Shown here in pieces: positions 58,839-64,000 of a DNA stretch of 64,000 bases; the stretch's first letter is position 1; each line of letters begins with the position of its first letter. Under the pieces are notes generated by a model. The model ran no database searches. It was not told the DNA's origin and saw only the letters and a list, made by a program, of their open reading frames with translations. The stretch is from AWTP1-18 sp036504515 (GTDB lineage Bacteria > Pseudomonadota > Gammaproteobacteria > Burkholderiales > Rhodocyclaceae), in NCBI GenBank assembly GCA_036504515.1, contig DASXVA010000001.1, forward strand, positions 496,001-560,000. The letters run 5' to 3'. The translations under genes and the position numbers were made by a program.

Positions 58839-59599
58839 ACAGGCCCGCCGAGGAAGATATCCATGCCTATGTTGATGGGCGTCTGGCAAGTGATGACCGG
58901 GAGCGTGTTGAGTATTGGTTGCAGAATCATCCGAAAGAGGCGGAACAGATTGCGCACTGGCAACAACAGACTGCTGGTCTGCGCTTGTTGTTTAACCCGG
59001 TGGTGGAAGAGTCAGTGCCGGATAGGCTGAGTCGGGTAGCCAGGGTGTCCGCCACCAACATACCCTGGCGGATAGCTGCCGCTGTGGCGTGGTTGTCCTT
59101 GGGACTCGTGCTTGGATACGGCTTGCATGGGAAATCGTCATCCCAGGATTCTTTTTTGACCACCCTGGTTCATCCGGCGGCTATTGCCCATGTGGTCTAT
59201 TCGCCGGAAGTTCGTCATCCCGTTGAGGTGGGAGCTGAGCAGCAAGCCCATCTGGCGCAGTGGTTGTCCAAACGTTTGGGTACGCGGGTACTTGCGCCTG
59301 ATCTCCAGTCGGCAGGTTTCCAACTATTGGGTGGTCGACTGCTTCCTGGGGATGCAACTGCTGCGGCGCAGTTTATGTATCAGGATGGTTCGGGGCGACG
59401 GGTGACTTTGTACGTTCGAAAGGAAGCCTCCGGTAATCGGGACACCGCTTTCCGTTACGCCGATGAAAAGGGACTTGCCGTGTTCTATTGGGTGGATGGT
59501 CAGGCGGGGTATGCACTCAGTGGCGACTTGCCGCGGCAGGAGTTGTTGCATCTTGCCGAGTTGTCTTACCGGAGTCTGGAGCAGCAAAGTCAGCGGTAG
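58835..59599 (+). CDS. Transmembrane anti-sigma factor
   Basis: 254 residues from MNRPAEEDIHAYVDGRL (ATG 58835). The N-terminal cytosolic part (DIHAYVDGRLASDDRERVEYWLQNHPKEAEQIAHWQQQ) is the sigma-binding domain seen in RsiW/RseA-like proteins. One membrane helix lies around residues 79-98 (RIAAAVAWLSLGLVLGYG). A periplasmic domain of ~150 residues follows. It would hold the ECF sigma factor inactive at the membrane until an envelope signal triggers release. A longer in-frame ORF from 58703 runs through the sigma gene and is rejected. Confidence 0.9.
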   Translation: MNRPAEEDIHAYVDGRLASDDRERVEYWLQNHPKEAEQIAHWQQQTAGLRLLFNPVVEESVPDRLSRVARVSATNIPWRIAAAVAWLSLGLVLGYGLHGKSSSQDSFLTTLVHPAAIAHVVYSPEVRHPVEVGAEQQAHLAQWLSKRLGTRVLAPDLQSAGFQLLGGRLLPGDATAAAQFMYQDGSGRRVTLYVRKEASGNRDTAFRYADEKGLAVFYWVDGQAGYALSGDLPRQELLHLAELSYRSLEQQSQR

Positions 59600-59601
59600 T
59601 G

Positions 59602-59617
59602 TGTTTCATGTGAAACA
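59602..59617. promoter_or_regulatory. parS: parS centromere-like site, copy 1
   Basis: TGTTTCATGTGAAACA, one base from the consensus TGTTTCACGTGAAACA. It lies 3.5 kb upstream of parB, within the usual range for origin-proximal ParB-binding sites. Confidence 0.9.
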
Positions 59618-59639
59618 TGTTGTGGTTTTTGAGGTGAGA

Positions 59640-59655
59640 TGTTTCATGTGAAACA
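59640..59655. promoter_or_regulatory. parS: parS centromere-like site, copy 2
   Basis: TGTTTCATGTGAAACA, identical to copy 1, with starts 38 bases apart. Both copies carry the same departure from consensus, so the local parS variant is real rather than an accidental match. Confidence 0.9.
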
Positions 59656-59752
59656 TCGGTGAGCCTCGTTCCAGGTTCACTTTGTAAACGGTAAGCGTAT
59701 GATTGCGCCTCTTTTTAAGGCTGCCATTTCGGCTTCCGTTCAGGCAAATCCC

Positions 59753-61648
59753 ATGTTGTTTCCCACACGTTTTGATGTGATCGTAATTGGCGGCGGCCAT
59801 GCTGGAACTGAGGCTGCGCTGGCTTCGGCGCGCGCTGGGGCCAAGACATTACTGCTGACACACAATATCGAAACACTGGGAGCCATGTCTTGCAATCCGT
59901 CCATTGGCGGCATCGGCAAGGGCCACTTGGTCAAGGAAGTCGATGCATTGGGTGGTGCCATGGCAGCGGCTACCGACGAAGCCGGGATCCAGTTCCGCAT
60001 TCTCAATGCATCCAAAGGTCCTGCGGTCCGGGCGACTCGCGCTCAGGCAGACCGGCAGTTATACAAGCAGGCCATTCGTACTCGCCTCGAAAACCAGGTA
60101 AACCTGACGATCTTTCAGGCAGCGGTGGATGACCTTACGCTGGAAGGGGAGCGAGTTACCGGTGCCGTCACCCAGTTGGGTTTGCGTTTTGAAGCATCTG
60201 CTGTGGTGTTGACCGCTGGAACGTTTCTTAATGGTTTGGTCCATGTCGGTCTCGAAAACTATAGGGCAGGGCGCTTTGGTGATCCGGCATCGGTTTCCCT
60301 TGGGCAACGCTTGCGTGAACTCAAGTTGCCTGTCGGTCGCCTCAAGACCGGCACGCCCCCCCGGTTGGACGGGAAGACCATCGATTACTCCGTGATGGAG
60401 TGCCAGCCTGGCGATGATCCGGTCCCGGTGTTTTCCTTCCTTGGCAATGCGGCTCAACATCCCCGCCAAGTACCCTGCTGGATTACCCATACCAATACCC
60501 GCACCCACGACATCATTCGTGGCGGCCTGGATCGGTCCCCCATGTTTACCGGGGTGATCGAAGGGGTAGGACCTCGCTACTGCCCGTCCATCGAAGACAA
60601 GATTCACCGTTTTGCCGATAAGGACAGCCATCAGGTGTTCATGGAGCCGGAAGGCCTGACCACCCACGAGATTTATCCCCAGGGCGTATCCACCAGTCTT
60701 CCCTTTGACGTGCAGCTGGCTTTGGTGCGCAGTATCCGTGGTTTGGAAAACGTGCACATCCTCCGTCCCGGCTACGCGATCGAATACGATTTTTTCGATC
60801 CTCGCCATCTCAAAGCCACTTTTGAGACCAAACATATTCAAGGTCTTTTCTTTGGCGGCCAGATCAACGGCACCACCGGTTATGAAGAAGCCGCCGCCCA
60901 GGGCTTGCTGGCCGGCGTCAATGCTGCCCGGTTTGCCCAGGGCAAAGAGGGTTGGTCACCCCGTCGTGATCAGGCTTACCTCGGCGTAATGGCGGACGAT
61001 CTGATCACCCGCGGCGTGGCCGAGCCCTATCGCATGTTTACCAGCCGGGCCGAATACCGGCTTTCCTTGCGGGAAGACAATGCCGATCTGCGTTTGACGG
61101 AAGTCGGGCGGGAGCTGGGTCTGGTGGATGATGTCCGCTGGGAGGCCTTCAACCGCAAGCGCGACGCCATCGGCAAAGAAGCGGAACGTCTCAAATCCAC
61201 CTGGGTAAATCCCCGCAACTTGGCTCCCAGCGAGCAACAACGGGTTTTGGGCAAGGCCATGGAACGTGAATACAGTCTCTTCGACCTGTTGCGCCGACCC
61301 GAAGTGAGCTACGAAAGTTTGTTGTCTCTGCCCAATGCAGGGGTAGCCATGACGGACCCTGCCGTGATTGAGCAGATCGAGATCCAGGCCAAGTACCAGG
61401 GCTATATTGACCGGCAGTTGGAAGAAGTCGAAAAAGCCAAGGCCAGCGAAATGCTGCGTCTGCCTACGGATCTGGACTTCCGCGAAGTGCGGGGGCTTTC
61501 CATTGAAGTACAGCAAAAGCTCAACCAGTTCAAACCGGAAACCCTGGGCCAGGCTTCCCGCATCCAGGGCATTACGCCGGCAGCCATTTCTCTTCTCCTA
61601 GTCCACTTGAAGCGTCGCAATCTGGCCGACAAAACGGCAGCAGCATGA
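59753..61648 (+). CDS. mnmG: tRNA uridine-5-carboxymethylaminomethyl modification enzyme MnmG
   Basis: 631 residues from MLFPTRFDVIVIGGGHAGTEAALASARAG, the FAD-binding motif; an upstream in-frame ATG at 59699 is unlikely. The block NPSIGGIGKGHLVKEVDALGGAM and the C-terminal helical domain (YIDRQLEEVEKAKASEMLRLP) are typical. It is a flavoprotein that acts with MnmE on wobble U34. Its stop overlaps the rsmG start (ATGA), starting the mnmG-rsmG-parA-parB run next to the origin. Confidence 0.98.
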   Translation: MLFPTRFDVIVIGGGHAGTEAALASARAGAKTLLLTHNIETLGAMSCNPSIGGIGKGHLVKEVDALGGAMAAATDEAGIQFRILNASKGPAVRATRAQADRQLYKQAIRTRLENQVNLTIFQAAVDDLTLEGERVTGAVTQLGLRFEASAVVLTAGTFLNGLVHVGLENYRAGRFGDPASVSLGQRLRELKLPVGRLKTGTPPRLDGKTIDYSVMECQPGDDPVPVFSFLGNAAQHPRQVPCWITHTNTRTHDIIRGGLDRSPMFTGVIEGVGPRYCPSIEDKIHRFADKDSHQVFMEPEGLTTHEIYPQGVSTSLPFDVQLALVRSIRGLENVHILRPGYAIEYDFFDPRHLKATFETKHIQGLFFGGQINGTTGYEEAAAQGLLAGVNAARFAQGKEGWSPRRDQAYLGVMADDLITRGVAEPYRMFTSRAEYRLSLREDNADLRLTEVGRELGLVDDVRWEAFNRKRDAIGKEAERLKSTWVNPRNLAPSEQQRVLGKAMEREYSLFDLLRRPEVSYESLLSLPNAGVAMTDPAVIEQIEIQAKYQGYIDRQLEEVEKAKASEMLRLPTDLDFREVRGLSIEVQQKLNQFKPETLGQASRIQGITPAAISLLLVHLKRRNLADKTAAA

Positions 61649-62265
61649 GTCTTGAACAACAATTACATGAGGGCATCCTTGCCCTGGGCCTGACGCTGAC
61701 GAGCGAAGTCGAGGTGCGTCTCATGGCCTATTTGCGGCTGATGGCGAAATGGAACCGCACTTATAACCTGACTGCCATTCGTGACGAAGCCGAAATGGTG
61801 AGCCATCACCTGCTGGATTCCCTGACCATGGTGCCCTTTGTGCAAGGTCAGGATTCCCTTGCCGACGTAGGCAGTGGGGCCGGTTTGCCAGGTATTCCCC
61901 TGGCGGTGGTGTGCCCGGGGCTTAAAGTGACTTCCATCGAAACTGTGGAAAAGAAAGTGGCCTTTCAGCAGCAGGCCAAGATTGAACTCAAGCTGAGCAA
62001 CTTTGCCGTGCTCGGTGCCCGGGTGGAAAAAACCCAAGGCCAGTTTGCTGCCGTGACTTCCCGGGCCTTTGCCGAGTTGGCGGATTTTGTGAACTGGTCC
62101 GGCCACCTGCTTCAGCCCGGTGGTCATCTGCTGGCCATGAAGGGTGTTTACCCTGAAGACGAAATTGCTCGTCTGCCCGAGGGTTGGCGAGTGGCAGAAA
62201 GCCACGAACTCAAGGTGCCCGGCCTTGATGCAAAGCGACATCTAATTGTTTTAAATAAGATTTAG
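61645..62265 (+). CDS. rsmG: 16S rRNA (guanine-N7) methyltransferase RsmG
   Basis: 206 residues. The SAM-binding motif LADVGSGAGLPGIPLAVVCP is at about 70-90, and the family blocks WNRTYNLTAIRD and TSRAFAELADFVNW are clear. It methylates N7 of guanine 527 (E. coli numbering) in 16S rRNA. The start overlaps the mnmG stop by four bases. Confidence 0.97.
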   Translation: MSLEQQLHEGILALGLTLTSEVEVRLMAYLRLMAKWNRTYNLTAIRDEAEMVSHHLLDSLTMVPFVQGQDSLADVGSGAGLPGIPLAVVCPGLKVTSIETVEKKVAFQQQAKIELKLSNFAVLGARVEKTQGQFAAVTSRAFAELADFVNWSGHLLQPGGHLLAMKGVYPEDEIARLPEGWRVAESHELKVPGLDAKRHLIVLNKI

Positions 62266-62296
62266 TTCGATTCAAGGACTCAGGGGAGAACGTCCG

Positions 62297-63088
62297 GTGC
62301 ATATATTTGCTGTCGCTAATCAGAAAGGTGGCGTGGGTAAAACCACCACCACCGTCAATCTTGCTGCCGCTTTGGCCCAGCACGGCCAGCGTACTTTGCT
62401 GGTAGATCTGGATCCCCAGGGCAATGCCACCATGGGTTGCGGGGTGGACAAGCAGGGGCTCAAGCACTCGGTCTATCACGTCATGCTTGGCCTTTCCCAG
62501 CTGGCCGACGCCCGGGTTCCTTCCACCACTGGCAACTACGAAGCCCGCTTCGATGTGCTGCCCGCCAATCGTGATTTGGCCGGTGCGGAAGTGGAAATGG
62601 TCAGTCTCGACCAGCGCGAAATGCGCCTCAAAGCGGCGTTGAAACTGCATGAAGATGATTACGACTTCGTCCTGATCGACTGCCCGCCGTCACTGTCCAT
62701 GTTGACCCTGAACGGCCTTTGCGCCGCCCATGGTGTGATCATCCCCATGCAGTGCGAGTACTACGCCCTGGAGGGCCTGTCCGACTTGGTGAACACCATC
62801 AAGAAGGTGCACGCCAACTTGAACCGCGACCTGAAGATCATCGGCCTGCTGCGGGTCATGTTCGACAACCGCAGCACCCTGTCCAAACAGGTGTCCGACC
62901 AACTGGAACAACACTTTGGCGACAAGGTGTTCAAGACCATGGTGCCGCGCAATGTGCGTCTGGCGGAAGCCCCCAGCTATGGCATGCCCGGTGTGGTCTT
63001 CGATCGCGCCGCCAAGGGTGCCCAGGCCTATCTGGCCTTTGCTGAAGAAATGATTGAACGCGTCAAGAACTGGAAGGAAGAAGCCTGA
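62297..63088 (+). CDS. parA: Chromosome partitioning ATPase ParA
   Basis: 263 residues starting at GTG 62297 (HIFAVANQKGGVGKTTTTVNLAAALA), the deviant Walker A of the ParA/MinD group. LLVDLDPQGNATMG and the Walker B-type VLIDCPPSL complete the core. It moves ParB-parS complexes apart, with the two parS sites 2.6 kb upstream. Its stop overlaps the parB start. Confidence 0.97.
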   Translation: MHIFAVANQKGGVGKTTTTVNLAAALAQHGQRTLLVDLDPQGNATMGCGVDKQGLKHSVYHVMLGLSQLADARVPSTTGNYEARFDVLPANRDLAGAEVEMVSLDQREMRLKAALKLHEDDYDFVLIDCPPSLSMLTLNGLCAAHGVIIPMQCEYYALEGLSDLVNTIKKVHANLNRDLKIIGLLRVMFDNRSTLSKQVSDQLEQHFGDKVFKTMVPRNVRLAEAPSYGMPGVVFDRAAKGAQAYLAFAEEMIERVKNWKEEA

Positions 63089-63948
63089 TGAATCCGCCCA
63101 AACTCAAAGGTCTTGGCCGCGGCCTTGACGCTCTGCTGGCCGCCAATAACAGTCCGGAAGGCAGCCGCCAAGACACCTTGCCCGTGGGTGCATTGCAGCC
63201 CGGCAAGTACCAGCCCCGCACCCGCATGGACCCGGGGTCCCTGGAGGAGCTGGCGGCTTCCATCAAATCCCAGGGTCTGATCCAGCCGATTTCGGTACGT
63301 CCTGTTGGTGGTGACCGCTACGAAATCATTGCCGGTGAACGTCGCTGGCGCGCCAGCCAGATCGCTGGCCTGACCGAAGTGCCGGTGCTGATCCGGGAAA
63401 TCCCGGACGATGCGGCCCTGGCCATGTCCCTGATCGAAAACATCCAGCGGGAAGATCTCAATCCTCTGGAAGAAGCCGCCGGTCTGCAGCGGCTGATCGA
63501 CGAATTCGGCATGACCCACCAACAGGCCGCCGATGCCGTGGGCCGTTCCCGGCCCGCCGCTTCAAACCTGCTGCGTCTGCTGCAATTGGCCAAACCGGCT
63601 CAGGACATGTTGATGGCCGGCGACATTGAAATGGGCCACGCCCGCGCCCTGCTGCCTCTGCCGAAAGCTGAGCAGGGTCGCATTGCATCACTGGTGGTGG
63701 ATAAAGGTTTCTCTGTGCGGGAAACCGAGCGCATCGTCAGTCGTGAACTCAATCCCCCAGCCGTCAAGCCGGGCAAGGAGCCCAACCGCGACATCATGCG
63801 GCTGGAAGAAGATTTGTCCGACAATCTGGGTGCCACGGTGAAAATTGCTGCCAATCGCAAAGGTGCCGGCAGCTTGACGATTCGTTTCGGCAGCCTCGAT
63901 CAGCTTGACGGCATCCTGGGCCGACTCGGCGTCGGCCAGGAAAGCTGA
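63088..63948 (+). CDS. parB: Chromosome partitioning protein ParB
   Basis: 286 residues. The CTPase/N-terminal domain contains QPISVRPVGGDRYEIIAGERRWRASQIAGL with the GERRW motif, and LIENIQREDLNPLEEAAGLQRL. The HTH (MTHQQAADAVGRSRPAASNLLRLL) binds parS. The C-terminal dimerisation region ends with RFGSLDQLDGILGRL. It loads at parS and spreads by CTP-dependent sliding. Confidence 0.97.
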   Translation: MNPPKLKGLGRGLDALLAANNSPEGSRQDTLPVGALQPGKYQPRTRMDPGSLEELAASIKSQGLIQPISVRPVGGDRYEIIAGERRWRASQIAGLTEVPVLIREIPDDAALAMSLIENIQREDLNPLEEAAGLQRLIDEFGMTHQQAADAVGRSRPAASNLLRLLQLAKPAQDMLMAGDIEMGHARALLPLPKAEQGRIASLVVDKGFSVRETERIVSRELNPPAVKPGKEPNRDIMRLEEDLSDNLGATVKIAANRKGAGSLTIRFGSLDQLDGILGRLGVGQES

Positions 63949-63954
63949 TCTGCC

Positions 63955-64000
63955 TTAGCGGTTCAGATCGGTAATGGCATCGACCACCAGGTTGGTGCCG
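63955..64000 (-). CDS. C-terminal end of an unidentified minus-strand gene
   Basis: The last 14-15 codons (GTNLVVDAITDLNR, then TAA) of a frame entering from the right edge, convergent with parB. Too short to assign a family. Confidence 0.35.
   Translation of the reverse strand, partial: GTNLVVDAITDLNR

Overview
The window is a stretch of a betaproteobacterial chromosome that spans the replication origin. The gene order gyrB-dnaN-dnaA-oriC-rpmH-rnpA-yidD-yidC-mnmE and mnmG-rsmG-parA-parB is typical of Beta/Gammaproteobacteria. Moderately high GC, c-di-GMP and chemotaxis genes, a selenium cluster and a DUF4197 gene fit a Rhodocyclales-type organism. The order-level assignment is inference, because no rRNA is present.

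Left part (1-23.6 kb): the C-terminal half of a phosphoketolase, a GGDEF protein, a dienelactone-hydrolase/cupin pair, a PilZ-like protein, and a selenium cluster (selD divergent from selU plus a phosphonate/selenate-type ABC transporter with a fused double permease). Then come a CheV-like protein, a DEAD-box helicase, a YaiI-family protein, two HD-GYP proteins flanking a chemoreceptor, a four-gene bufferin-type (DUF2282/DUF692/DUF2063/DoxX) metal-defence operon, an NYN-LOTUS protein, a sigma/zinc-finger pair and a few small chromosomal genes.

Middle (23.73-46.41 kb): a Tn7-like transposon of about 22.7 kb whose right end lies against the gyrB stop codon. It has inverted ends (TGTAGGTTCTCA), a tnsA-tniA-tniB-tniQ core and an XRE regulator. 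Three related small genes share a GTCTCA-N5-TGAGAC palindrome. The main cargo is a translationally coupled operon: HTH, DUF499 ATPase, short PglZ-like phosphatase, unknown protein, DUF1156 adenine methylase, unknown protein, SNF2 helicase, HEPN-like protein. It looks like a BREX type 3-related phage-defence system. Its distal end is damaged by a frameshift and an IS21-family remnant, beyond which lies the C-terminal part of a nitrilase-fold gene. A second orphan copy of the transposon right end abuts the left end, so two related elements probably used the same gyrB site in succession.

Right part (46.4-64 kb): gyrB, dnaN, dnaA, an origin with three perfect DnaA boxes, the rpmH-to-mnmE block, an HDOD protein, a TSUP transporter, a lipoprotein/ECF sigma/anti-sigma cassette, two identical parS-like sites, then mnmG-rsmG-parA-parB.

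The most interesting parts are the gyrB-targeting element with its long TniQ, the BREX-like cargo with unrecognised subunits, and the small-gene family with a shared operator.
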